From contig URPI01000040.1 of NCBI GenBank assembly GCA_900549705.1, forward strand, positions 1-14,212: a stretch of DNA of 14,212 nt, in the 5' to 3' direction. The notes beneath the pieces were generated by a model. That model was given only the letters and a program-made list of their open reading frames with translations. It did not search any database and was not told the DNA's origin. Source of the DNA: an uncultured Eubacteriales bacterium. Lineage in GTDB: Bacteria; Bacillota; Clostridia; Oscillospirales; Oscillospiraceae. The translations under genes were made by a program, and so were the position numbers. Shown here piece by piece: positions 1 to 6,280 of the stretch. The first letter of the stretch is position 1. The number at the start of each line of letters is the position of its first letter.

Positions 1-111
1 TCAGCCCGAACGGGCTGACTGAGGGGGTGCGGTACAACATACGCACCACACCCCCTTTGTCGCTGCGGCGACATTTCCCCCAGAGGGGGCAACGGGGGGA
101 CGCACTGCCGC
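1..111. repeat. Intergenic G-rich hairpin repeat, partial copy at window edge
   Basis: Positions 2-31 are identical to 3934-3963, inside the complete element at 3894-4044, so this is a second copy whose left end lies outside the window. It contains stacked inverted repeats: GTCGC/GCGAC at 59-72 and CCCCC-AGA-GGGGG at 77-89, and a GGGGGTG/CACCCCC pairing across 25-54. It directly follows the stop codon of the minus-strand transporter gene, so its folded transcript could help end transcription, but there is no T-run to make it a convincing intrinsic terminator. No gene is seen here. Confidence 0.7.
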
Positions 112-1680
112 TTACTTGTACTTCTCCATGGCTTCTTCCAGGCTCATGCCCTGGGCAATGGCCTGCTTACGCTGGGCATTGACTTCCTGGATTTCCTTCA
201 TGCGGGCACCGGTCAGGCTGTAGCCCTTCATGGCCCACAGGGTTGCTGCCCAGGCCAGCATGGGAATCACGCAGAACATGATGATAACAGCCACCTTGAT
301 GCCGCCGGAGTAGGGGGTGCTGTCGGTGGGCAGATCCTTGAGACCGGCGCACAGCAGGAAGATGAAGGCAACCAGGGTCTGTGCCAGGGAGGAAATCAGC
401 TTGTCCACCAGGGAGAACAGGGTGCCCATGATGCCGGGGATGTACTTGCCGGAGCGATAGGTTTCGTAGTCGGAGCAGTCAGCCACCATGGGGATGGGCA
501 TATCGGCAGTTGCATAGTAAGCGCCGTAGCCCACGCCGAAGAACAGAATGAAGGCGACGGTGTACAGGTTGATGCTGCTGCCGCCGTTGAAGGGGAAGGC
601 CAGCATGGTTGCGGGATTATTCACATTGGAGACAAGCAGCAGCGCCAGCACGCCCACATAGCAGACGAGTGCCACGGTGACATAGCGGGTGAGGGATGCC
701 TTCTGCCCCAGCTTCTGGGAGGTGTTGACGGACAGCAGGAAGAAGGGCACGGCAAACACATAGCCCAGAATCATCATGGGCAGATACAGGCTGTCGTAGT
801 TGCCCATCATAATGCCGTACAGCGCCAGCAGCACGGTGGTATTGGTGGCGATGGCCAGAGCCAGCTTGCAGCCTGCACCGGCAACCATCAGCCGCTGCAT
901 GGGCTTGTTGCTCTTGATGATGGCAGCATACTCGGACAGCTTGACCTTCTCCTGCTTGGCACCGCCGATGCCGTAGTACTCGGGGCGATCCTTTTCGGCA
1001 ATGCCGATGATGGCCAGGATGGTCAGCAGCACGGAAACGCCGATGCCCACAGGGGTGATGATGCGGTACAGCTCGGGACGGGCATAGCCGGAGGTAATCA
1101 GCGCACCGGCCTCGTCATAGACGTTCAGGGTGTTCTTAATCAGGGGAATCAGGAACTGCATCACGCCCATGCCCAGCATGGAGCCGACGGTGTTGAAGAT
1201 GGTGAACAGGGGGCGCTGCTTGGGGTCGTTGGTCAGAACGGTCTGACCGGCGCGGGTGCAGCTGGTCTGGAAGGTGTAGCCGATGACCCAGACAGCATAT
1301 ACCAGAGTGAAGACGATGTAGCGCATGGCCTTCATGGAGGCGGGGATCAGGGGGGTCAGGCAGTACAGGCACACCACGGAGATTGCCATAATCACGCTGC
1401 CGATGACCATGAAGGGACGGAATTTGCCGAACTTGGTGCTGGTGCGATCCATCAGCGCGCCGATGATGGGGTCAGTGATGGCGTCAAACACCCGCATGAC
1501 GGTCACCATGACGGATGCGTACAGACCCAGCTCCAGAATGCTGGAACCGAACTGCGCCACATACGAGAGAATCAGAACGAAATAGACGTTGGTTGCGCCG
1601 TTATTCAGGGGAAACAATGCCAGCTGATAGAGCTTGGCACGGTTCACGCCGTCCTTCGCGGCTTCGGGTTTGTTTGCCAT
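112..1680 (-). CDS. GPH-family sugar:cation symporter (MFS)
   Basis: Predicted inner-membrane symporter of 522 residues with about twelve hydrophobic segments, fitting the glycoside-pentoside-hexuronide:cation (GPH) family (MelB, LacS, XylP, UidB-like). The diagnostic family motif is near residues 66-90, in the loop after the second helix: DxxxDPxxGxxxDRTxxxxGKxRP. A charged, probably cytoplasmic tail follows the last helix (from about residue 490). I chose the ATG at 1680 because AAGGAGG lies 8 bases upstream of it; the in-frame ATG at 1698 overlaps that ribosome binding site and would be a poor start. It lies 20 bp downstream of a cytoplasmic GH2 glycosidase in the same operon, so the substrate is probably the beta-galactoside or beta-glucuronide that enzyme cleaves. 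The family call is firm; the substrate is inferred from the neighbour. Confidence 0.9.
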   Translation of the reverse strand: MANKPEAAKDGVNRAKLYQLALFPLNNGATNVYFVLILSYVAQFGSSILELGLYASVMVTVMRVFDAITDPIIGALMDRTSTKFGKFRPFMVIGSVIMAISVVCLYCLTPLIPASMKAMRYIVFTLVYAVWVIGYTFQTSCTRAGQTVLTNDPKQRPLFTIFNTVGSMLGMGVMQFLIPLIKNTLNVYDEAGALITSGYARPELYRIITPVGIGVSVLLTILAIIGIAEKDRPEYYGIGGAKQEKVKLSEYAAIIKSNKPMQRLMVAGAGCKLALAIATNTTVLLALYGIMMGNYDSLYLPMMILGYVFAVPFFLLSVNTSQKLGQKASLTRYVTVALVCYVGVLALLLVSNVNNPATMLAFPFNGGSSINLYTVAFILFFGVGYGAYYATADMPIPMVADCSDYETYRSGKYIPGIMGTLFSLVDKLISSLAQTLVAFIFLLCAGLKDLPTDSTPYSGGIKVAVIIMFCVIPMLAWAATLWAMKGYSLTGARMKEIQEVNAQRKQAIAQGMSLEEAMEKYK

Positions 1681-1700
1681 GGAAATTTCCTCCTTCATAT

Positions 1701-3626
1701 TTAAGCATCCACCCAATTGGATGCCTGTTGATTTTTGGACTTCTTCAGCTTGTAGTCAGGGTTGGGGGCGTCCACATGGGTGAACACGGCCTTGTCGCGG
1801 CACTTGCTCGCCACGGCCTCCACCTTGACTTCGCCCTCCACGGGAACCCGGAAGGTGAACACATGATCCTTGCCCTGGCTGGTTGCCAGCTCCTTGCCAT
1901 TGACCTTCAGGGTCACGGAGGGCTGGTTGCTGTAGACCTTCACGGTGATGGTCTTCTTTGCCCGCTGCTGGAAGCGCTTGGAGCAGATGTGCACAAAGGG
2001 ATCGCTGCTCCACCAGGCCTTGTACAGATAGAAGCTGTCCTTCTTGGTCTTGCGGTCGAAGGTCACCAGACCCTTGTGGTTCATGCCCGGCTCACCGCCC
2101 TGGTCACGGGCATCGGCAGCAAAGTCGAACATATTCCACACATGGGTGGACCACATATAGGGATGACGGCGGAAGCAGCGGAGCATGAACTCGTGATACT
2201 TGGCCTGATATTCCTCGGTGTGGTCATTTCTGCGGGGATGCTCGGAATGGAGGTTGGGCATACCCTCTGCGCCGTATTCGCTGTAGCCCAGGGGGCGCTT
2301 GGGGAAGCACAGGTGGAAGAAACCAATCCACAGGTCATTCAGGAAGCAACCGGGCACATACCAGCCCAGGTACAGGTTCCAGCTGACCACATCGGTGATG
2401 TGTGCCGACCGATTGAAGGGGCCGCACATGGCATAGCAGGCCAGGGTGGTGAAGCGGGTGGGATCCATCTGGTGATACAGGTCGTTGATGACGTGGTGAT
2501 TGTCCAGCATATCCTTTTTGTCCTTGGTGGAGATGGTAATCTCGTTGGACACGCCCCAGCATACGATGCTGGCATGGTTGTAGTTCTGCTCCACCAGCTC
2601 CTTGGCCTGGCTGATGGTATCCTCCCGGCCATTGGGCATATGCTCACTGATATAGGGAATCTCTGCCCATACCACCATGCCGTAGCGGTCGCACAGGTCA
2701 TAGAAATACTGGTCGTGCTGATAGTGGGCAAGGCGCACGGTGTTGCAGCCCATTTCCGCAATCAGCGCCATGTCCTCGTCGTGCATCTGGCGGGTGATGG
2801 CGTTGCCCAGACCCTTGCGATCCTGGTGACGGCTGACACCGTGGAGGGGATAGGGCTTTTCGTTGAGGAAGAAGCCCTGCTTGGGGTCAACCCGGAAGGA
2901 GCGGACACCGAAGGGGATGTCCAGATTGTCCAGCACCTTGCCGTCTTCCATCAGGCGGCACTGGGCGGTGTAGAGATAGGGATCTGCCACGCCGTTCCAG
3001 CGGTGGGCATTTTCAATGGTCATGGTGGCATCGGTGCCCTCGCCGGTGGCAACGGTCTTGCCTGCTGCGTCCACCAGGGCAATCTGCACCTGGCCGCCGG
3101 TGGTGCGGCTTTCCACCCGGACGGTGGCCTTGTCGCCATCGGGGGTGGCGGTGACCCGGATGCCGCAGGAGCCGAGATAATCAAGGTCGAAATGCGCTTT
3201 GGGGACGATAATCAGCTTCACGTCCCGGTAAATGCCGCCGTAGAAGGTGAAGTCCGCCTTCTGGGGGTAGACACGGTCATTCTTGGAGTTGTCCACGGCT
3301 ACTTCCAGCTGGTTGATTTCCTTCAAAAGCTGGGTAATTTCACAGCGGAAGGTGGAATAGCCGCCGTCGTGGGTGCAGACCTGGGTGCCGTTGAGAGTCA
3401 CAGTTGCGGAAGCGTTGACACCGGCAAAATCCAGGTAAACGCATTCCTCCGCACCAAAGGCGGGAAGGGGGAAGTTTTTCCGGTAAACGCAAGTACCTCT
3501 CCAGTAGTCATTGCCACCGTCCTGGCCATCCAGGTTATTCCAGGTGTGGGGAAGGTTTACTGGGAGAATGGTGTTGTCGTGGTACTGGAACTGCCAGTCT
3601 TCGTTGATGCAAAGCTCTTTTCGCAT
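1701..3626 (-). CDS. Cytoplasmic GH2 beta-glycosidase (beta-galactosidase or beta-glucuronidase type)
   Basis: A 641-residue glycoside hydrolase family 2 enzyme. The N-terminal jelly-roll sugar-binding domain (about 1-140, with GxYRxV at 131-136) is followed by an immunoglobulin-like domain (about 150-245) and a TIM barrel (about 250-540). The barrel carries the predicted acid/base E362 in WGVSNE and nucleophile E450 in SEYG. A C-terminal beta domain (about 555-620) ends in a basic tail. There is no signal peptide, so it acts on imported substrate. An N-x-K motif (N516, K518, in GMNHKGLVTFDRK) sits where E. coli beta-glucuronidase has NKK, the carboxylate-reading motif, but I recall similar NxKG sequences in GH2 beta-galactosidases, so specificity is open. 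The ATG at 3626 is preceded by AGGAGG with 5-base spacing. It is the first gene of an operon with the GPH symporter downstream. Family certain, substrate uncertain. Confidence 0.92.
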   Translation of the reverse strand: MRKELCINEDWQFQYHDNTILPVNLPHTWNNLDGQDGGNDYWRGTCVYRKNFPLPAFGAEECVYLDFAGVNASATVTLNGTQVCTHDGGYSTFRCEITQLLKEINQLEVAVDNSKNDRVYPQKADFTFYGGIYRDVKLIIVPKAHFDLDYLGSCGIRVTATPDGDKATVRVESRTTGGQVQIALVDAAGKTVATGEGTDATMTIENAHRWNGVADPYLYTAQCRLMEDGKVLDNLDIPFGVRSFRVDPKQGFFLNEKPYPLHGVSRHQDRKGLGNAITRQMHDEDMALIAEMGCNTVRLAHYQHDQYFYDLCDRYGMVVWAEIPYISEHMPNGREDTISQAKELVEQNYNHASIVCWGVSNEITISTKDKKDMLDNHHVINDLYHQMDPTRFTTLACYAMCGPFNRSAHITDVVSWNLYLGWYVPGCFLNDLWIGFFHLCFPKRPLGYSEYGAEGMPNLHSEHPRRNDHTEEYQAKYHEFMLRCFRRHPYMWSTHVWNMFDFAADARDQGGEPGMNHKGLVTFDRKTKKDSFYLYKAWWSSDPFVHICSKRFQQRAKKTITVKVYSNQPSVTLKVNGKELATSQGKDHVFTFRVPVEGEVKVEAVASKCRDKAVFTHVDAPNPDYKLKKSKNQQASNWVDA

Positions 3627-3656
3627 GACGACCTCCTGATTTTAATTTTACATTCA

Positions 3657-3684
3657 ATAGGCACAGGGGGTTGTGTGTGCCTAT
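3657..3684 (-). promoter_or_regulatory. Inverted repeat in the GH2 operon 5' leader (operator or RNA hairpin)
   Basis: Perfect 9-bp inverted repeat, ATAGGCACA (3657-3665) and TGTGCCTAT (3676-3684), separated by 10 bases. It lies just downstream of the putative -10 box of the GH2-symporter operon and upstream of the ribosome binding site. That position suits a repressor operator covering the start of transcription or a leader hairpin. There is no T-run after it, so it is not an obvious terminator. The binding protein is unknown; no LacI-, GntR- or AraC-type gene is in the window. Confidence 0.5.
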
Positions 3685-3690
3685 AAAAAT

Positions 3691-3719
3691 ATCCTGCTTG
3701 TATAGATAGAATATGTCAA
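3691..3719 (-). promoter_or_regulatory. Putative promoter of the GH2-symporter operon
   Basis: On the minus strand a perfect -35 box TTGACA (3714-3719) is followed after 17 bases by CAGGAT (3691-3696), a weak -10 box that keeps the three most conserved positions of TATAAT. A perfect -35 with a poor -10 fits a promoter that is regulated rather than constitutive. About 23 bases upstream of the -35 is ACATTTCGC (3743-3751, minus strand), one base different from a repeat in the GH3 control region. Confidence 0.5.
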
Positions 3720-3803
3720 GATAGCCTGGGTTTCAACCTTTTGCGAAATGTGGTTTTGATTCCTGCACATTCGGCGTTTGCGTGTCAAAAATGAATGCTC
3801 AAA

Positions 3804-3822
3804 ATTGTGCTAATTGCACAAT
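3804..3822. promoter_or_regulatory. 19-bp operator-like inverted repeat
   Basis: Perfect 7-bp arms ATTGTGC and GCACAAT around a 5-base AT-rich centre. It is about 85 bp upstream of the GH2 operon -35 box and next to the repeat element. The symmetry and AT-rich centre suggest a dimeric-protein binding site or a small cruciform; neither is demonstrated, and it is far from the promoter. Confidence 0.3.
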
Positions 3823-3834
3823 GAGAGACGCTCT

Positions 3835-3859
3835 TGTAGGGGCGGATAGCATCCGCCCG
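3835..3859. repeat. Short hairpin repeat unit, copy 1 (TGTAGGGG...CCCG)
   Basis: A 25-bp unit identical to 14127-14151. It folds into a hairpin with arms GGGCGGAT (3840-3847) and ATCCGCCC (3851-3858) around AGC. No coding function is seen; it belongs to an intergenic repeat family present in at least two exact copies in this window plus variants at 6221 and 14198. Confidence 0.8.
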
Positions 3860-3893
3860 AACGTTACGGGAGTGAGCTGTCCGTTGAATGGAA

Positions 3894-4044
3894 CGGCGCG
3901 AAGCGCCCTCGGCTCCACCTCTGGGGGAGCTGGCAGCCCGAACGGGCTGACTGAGGGGGTGCGCTACGAACTATGGAAGCACTACAAAAATACGCACGAC
4001 ACCCTCTCCGCTCCCAGAGGGAGAGGCAAGGGCGCTTCGCGCCG
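3894..4044. repeat. 151-bp MITE-like element with 16-bp terminal inverted repeats
   Basis: The ends are exact inverted repeats: CGGCGCGAAGCGCCCT at 3894-3909 and its reverse complement at 4029-4044. Each end is also a small hairpin (GGCGC/GCGCC). The interior continues the symmetry imperfectly: CTCTGGGGGAG near 3919-3929 against CTCCCAGAG near 4012-4020, and GAGGGGGTGCGC against GCAC-GACACCCTC. The whole element could therefore fold into one long imperfect hairpin. It encodes no protein of its own. It ends 7 bases after (downstream of) the HK1 stop codon. A partial copy is at 1-111 and a 14-bp end fragment is repeated at 6160-6173. No target-site duplication was identified. Confidence 0.65.
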
Positions 4045-4051
4045 CAGATGC

Positions 4052-5326
4052 CTATTTCTTGGGCAGGGGAATCAAAATCCGCAGTGTGAACATCCCACCG
4101 GAGGTGTCCACGGTGAAGACCCCGTGATATTTTTCAATGGCTCGGCGCAGCACCTTCAGCCCATAGCCGTGGCTGCCCTTGCGCTTGGTGGTTACCGGCA
4201 GGTCTTCCTCAAACTCCAGGGGATCCTTCAGGGGATTGGAGATGTTGATGACCACAAAATTCTGGGATTCATGCACCAGCACGTCAATCATCCGCTGGCT
4301 GGGGTCGGGCAGCTTGGCGGCAGCCTCAATGGCGTTGTCCAAGGCGTTAGAAAACAGGGCGTAAATGTCCACCACTTCCATGAAGTCCAGCAGCTTGCCG
4401 TCAGCCACACAGCTGATGGGGATGTGCTTGGCCTCGGCCAGCAGCTTTTTTTCGGCCAGTACCGTGTCCAGCACGCTGTTGCCGCTTTTTACCACGGTGT
4501 CGCAGGCGTGCATGGCATCGGTCATGGTGCTTTCCATATCGTGCAGCAGCTCGGGGGAGAGGTACTGCTGCATTTTCTCAATCATCCGGTCAAGCTCCTC
4601 ACATTTGCGGTTGACCATCTCCATGTTCTGGCGGACGGTTTCGTATTGCTGCTTTTCCCGGCTGTACAGCAGATTCAGGGCTTCCATGTCCTGGCGCATC
4701 TGGCTTTTTTTGAACAGCTCCGTCTGCAAATATTGCAGGGAGACGCAGTAAAACTGGCATACCAGCAGCACCAGCAGCAGGTTGGAGCGGAGCACATCCG
4801 TTGCCCGCAGGAAGCAGTTCAGCACGGAAAATGCGCCGCCCAGCACCAGAGCGCTGAGAAGCTGCCGGGGGCCAATCTGATAGATGTCTTTTTGGGGCAT
4901 CATTCTTGCCAGTGTCCGGTTCAGCAGCACCAGCACCCCTGCTGCCAGTACCAGATAGCTTCCGCCAATCCATAGGGCGGAGGAGGTCATCCGCGGAAAC
5001 GGCTGGGACAGGCACAGAAAAATTTCATAAATTGCCTCGCCTGTAACGGAAGCCCACACGGCGCAGTAGCAATCCCCCTCCAGGGACATTCTGGTAAATC
5101 GCTCCACCAGGAACACCAGGCTGAGATACTGAATGATATTTCCTGCAATCATCCAGCTTCCGGTGCAGGTAAAGTAGAAAAAAGAACTGCCCAGGCACAG
5201 GGCAAAGCACAACGGCATCCACAGCAGCCATTGGGAGCGCTTCCGCAGGGGCTGAGTGAAGGCCAGTCCGGCGCAGAAAATGGTTATTGCATTGACCAGA
5301 ATAAAGATAAGCCGCTGATTTTCCAT
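4052..5326 (-). CDS. HK1: AgrC/ComD-like GHKL sensor protein lacking the phosphoacceptor His
   Basis: A 424-residue membrane sensor. Roughly six or seven hydrophobic segments fill residues 4-199, then a probable coiled-coil/dimerisation helix region (about 203-292) and a GHKL ATP-binding domain (about 300-424). The N box (SNALDNAIEA, N327 and N331) and glycine box (HGYGL, 386-390) look intact. By direct comparison with the paralogue HK2 (NRKC-HDMRH), HK1 reads NRKC-EELDR, so the phosphoacceptor position is E243. It may bind ATP but should not autophosphorylate in the usual way. Its ATG overlaps the RR1 stop by one base (TAATG), with GGAGG in the end of RR1, so the two are translationally coupled. 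Partner RR1 is also degenerate. The family suggests sensing of a peptide or small ligand; the ligand is unknown. Confidence 0.88.
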   Translation of the reverse strand: MENQRLIFILVNAITIFCAGLAFTQPLRKRSQWLLWMPLCFALCLGSSFFYFTCTGSWMIAGNIIQYLSLVFLVERFTRMSLEGDCYCAVWASVTGEAIYEIFLCLSQPFPRMTSSALWIGGSYLVLAAGVLVLLNRTLARMMPQKDIYQIGPRQLLSALVLGGAFSVLNCFLRATDVLRSNLLLVLLVCQFYCVSLQYLQTELFKKSQMRQDMEALNLLYSREKQQYETVRQNMEMVNRKCEELDRMIEKMQQYLSPELLHDMESTMTDAMHACDTVVKSGNSVLDTVLAEKKLLAEAKHIPISCVADGKLLDFMEVVDIYALFSNALDNAIEAAAKLPDPSQRMIDVLVHESQNFVVINISNPLKDPLEFEEDLPVTTKRKGSHGYGLKVLRRAIEKYHGVFTVDTSGGMFTLRILIPLPKK

Positions 5327-6033
5327 TATCGAGTTCCTCCAATATGCGCAATCACCGCGTCCATAAATGACTTCCGGTTTCGTCGGCTGATTTCCAGCTT
5401 GGTGTCAGCTACCATCACATACTCGTCCCGCATATCGGTGACATACTGTAAATTCACCAGATAGCATTGGTTGCACTTGGCAAAGGAATAGCCGCCCAGC
5501 TCCTGCTCGGCGCTTTGCAGACTGCTCCGGACGGAATAAACGCCGGAGGAGGTGTGGTAGTAGAGCATCCGGCTTCTGGTTTCCAGATAGTAAATCTGGC
5601 TGATTTCCAGGCGGTGGATGCCGTCGGAGGTTTTCAGGGCAATCTGGATGCCGGTGCGCGTTCGGATTCGCTGAATGGAGCGTTCCAGCTTCACGGAGAA
5701 GGCGTAGAAGCTCAGGGGTTTGAGCACAAAGTCCAGTGCGTCCACCTCGTATCCGCGGATGGCATGGCGGGCAAAGGCGGTGACGAACACCAGCACCACA
5801 TCGCTGTCCTTCCGCCGCAGCCGCCGGGCAGCCTCCATGCCGTCCAGACCGGGCAGCTCGATTTCCATAAAAATGATGTCATAAATCGGTTCATAACGGG
5901 ATAGGAACTTATCCGCCCGGTCAAAGGCAGCGACGGAAACTGCCAGTCCTTCGGTCTGGGCGTAGCGGTGGATAAAGGCCTCCATCTGTTTCGCGGCATC
6001 CATATCGTTGTCAATGATTGCAATCCGAAGCAC
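5326..6033 (-). CDS. RR1: LytTR-family response regulator with degenerate receiver site
   Basis: A 235-residue cytoplasmic regulator: receiver domain about 1-120, LytTR DNA-binding domain about 133-235 (KCNQCYLVN and LEISRRNR visible). Compared with the equal-length RR2, the phosphoacceptor column is E57 (MEIELPG) instead of Asp, and the second acidic-pocket residue is N9 instead of D9; T85 and K105 are kept. The receiver is therefore predicted not to take phosphate normally, and Glu could mimic the phosphorylated state. The start is GTG at 6033, preceded by AGGAGAGG; an in-frame ATG at 6087 lies upstream of the -10 box (6067-6072) and so cannot be in the transcript. It is coupled to HK1. The DNA-binding family is confident; whether it is constitutively active is inference. 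Confidence 0.9.
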   Translation of the reverse strand: MLRIAIIDNDMDAAKQMEAFIHRYAQTEGLAVSVAAFDRADKFLSRYEPIYDIIFMEIELPGLDGMEAARRLRRKDSDVVLVFVTAFARHAIRGYEVDALDFVLKPLSFYAFSVKLERSIQRIRTRTGIQIALKTSDGIHRLEISQIYYLETRSRMLYYHTSSGVYSVRSSLQSAEQELGGYSFAKCNQCYLVNLQYVTDMRDEYVMVADTKLEISRRNRKSFMDAVIAHIGGTR

Positions 6034-6066
6034 AAAGACCTCTCCTTCCCGGGTACTGCGATTTTT

Positions 6067-6094
6067 ATTATAGCATATTTTGAACAAATTGGAA
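6067..6094 (-). promoter_or_regulatory. Extended -10 promoter of RR1-HK1
   Basis: Minus strand: a perfect TATAAT (6067-6072) preceded by TGC, an extended -10 motif, with a weak -35 TTCCAA (6089-6094) at 16-base spacing. Transcription should begin near 6060, giving a short leader to the GTG at 6033. It sits immediately after the terminator of the upstream RR2-HK2 operon, so RR1-HK1 is transcribed independently. Confidence 0.7.
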
Positions 6095-6107
6095 GTGCAT
6101 TCTCACG

Positions 6108-6145
6108 AAAAAAAGCACAGGTTGACAAAAAATGTCGACCTGTGC
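6108..6145 (-). terminator. Intrinsic terminator downstream of RR2-HK2
   Basis: A 13-bp stem (6115-6127 with 6133-6145, one G-T mismatch) around a six-base A/T loop is followed on the minus strand by seven T residues (6108-6114). This is a textbook rho-independent terminator for the RR2-HK2 transcript and separates it from the RR1-HK1 promoter about 15 bases further on. Confidence 0.85.
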
Positions 6146-6159
6146 AGCAGCGGTGCGAC

Positions 6160-6186
6160 GAACGGCGCGAAGCTGAGGGGGGCGCG
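6160..6186. repeat. Remnant of the MITE-like element
   Basis: Fourteen bases at 6160-6173 are identical to 3891-3904, covering the left terminus of the 151-bp element. They are followed by a TGAGGGGG-type stretch like that at 3950-3960. The middle of the element is missing, so this looks like a decayed or deleted copy. Confidence 0.45.
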
Positions 6187-6219
6187 GTTGGATGAATGGA
6201 ACCGGCTTCCCCACTCGAG

Positions 6220-6253
6220 CTGTGGGGGTCGACTGGCAGTCGACCCGACACAG
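6220..6253. repeat. Hairpin repeat unit, variant stem
   Basis: A strong hairpin: GGGTCGACTG (6226-6235) pairs with CAGTCGACCC (6237-6246), and an outer CTGTG (6220-6224) pairs with CACAG (6249-6253). The scaffold TGTxGGGG-arm-xGC-arm-CCCG matches the unit at 3835 and 14127, but the arm sequence differs with matching compensation. Positions 6220-6234 also match 14197-14211 in 14 of 15 bases. It lies between the HK2 stop and its terminator. Confidence 0.65.
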
Positions 6254-6280
6254 AGCGCGGTGCGGAACCGGAGGTTTGTA

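Noticed and set aside
59..89. An intrinsic terminator for the transporter gene
   Set aside because: The stems are present but no T-run follows on the minus strand, so it is reported only as part of the repeat.
1515..3686. A 723-codon plus-strand open frame opposite the GH2 gene
   Set aside because: Same antisense shadow effect; it covers a gene with clear GH2 motifs and has no domain of its own.
3835..4044. A CRISPR array
   Set aside because: There are hairpin repeats but no regular repeat-spacer pattern and no cas genes.
5325..6087. Longer RR1 start at the ATG at 6087
   Set aside because: It lies upstream of the TATAAT at 6067-6072 and lacks a ribosome binding site; the GTG at 6033 has AGGAGAGG and aligns with RR2.
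6146..6280. A possible small secreted peptide or pheromone gene between HK2 and the terminator
   Set aside because: The open frames here have no ribosome binding site and no hydrophobic leader, and the stretch is made of hairpin repeats.
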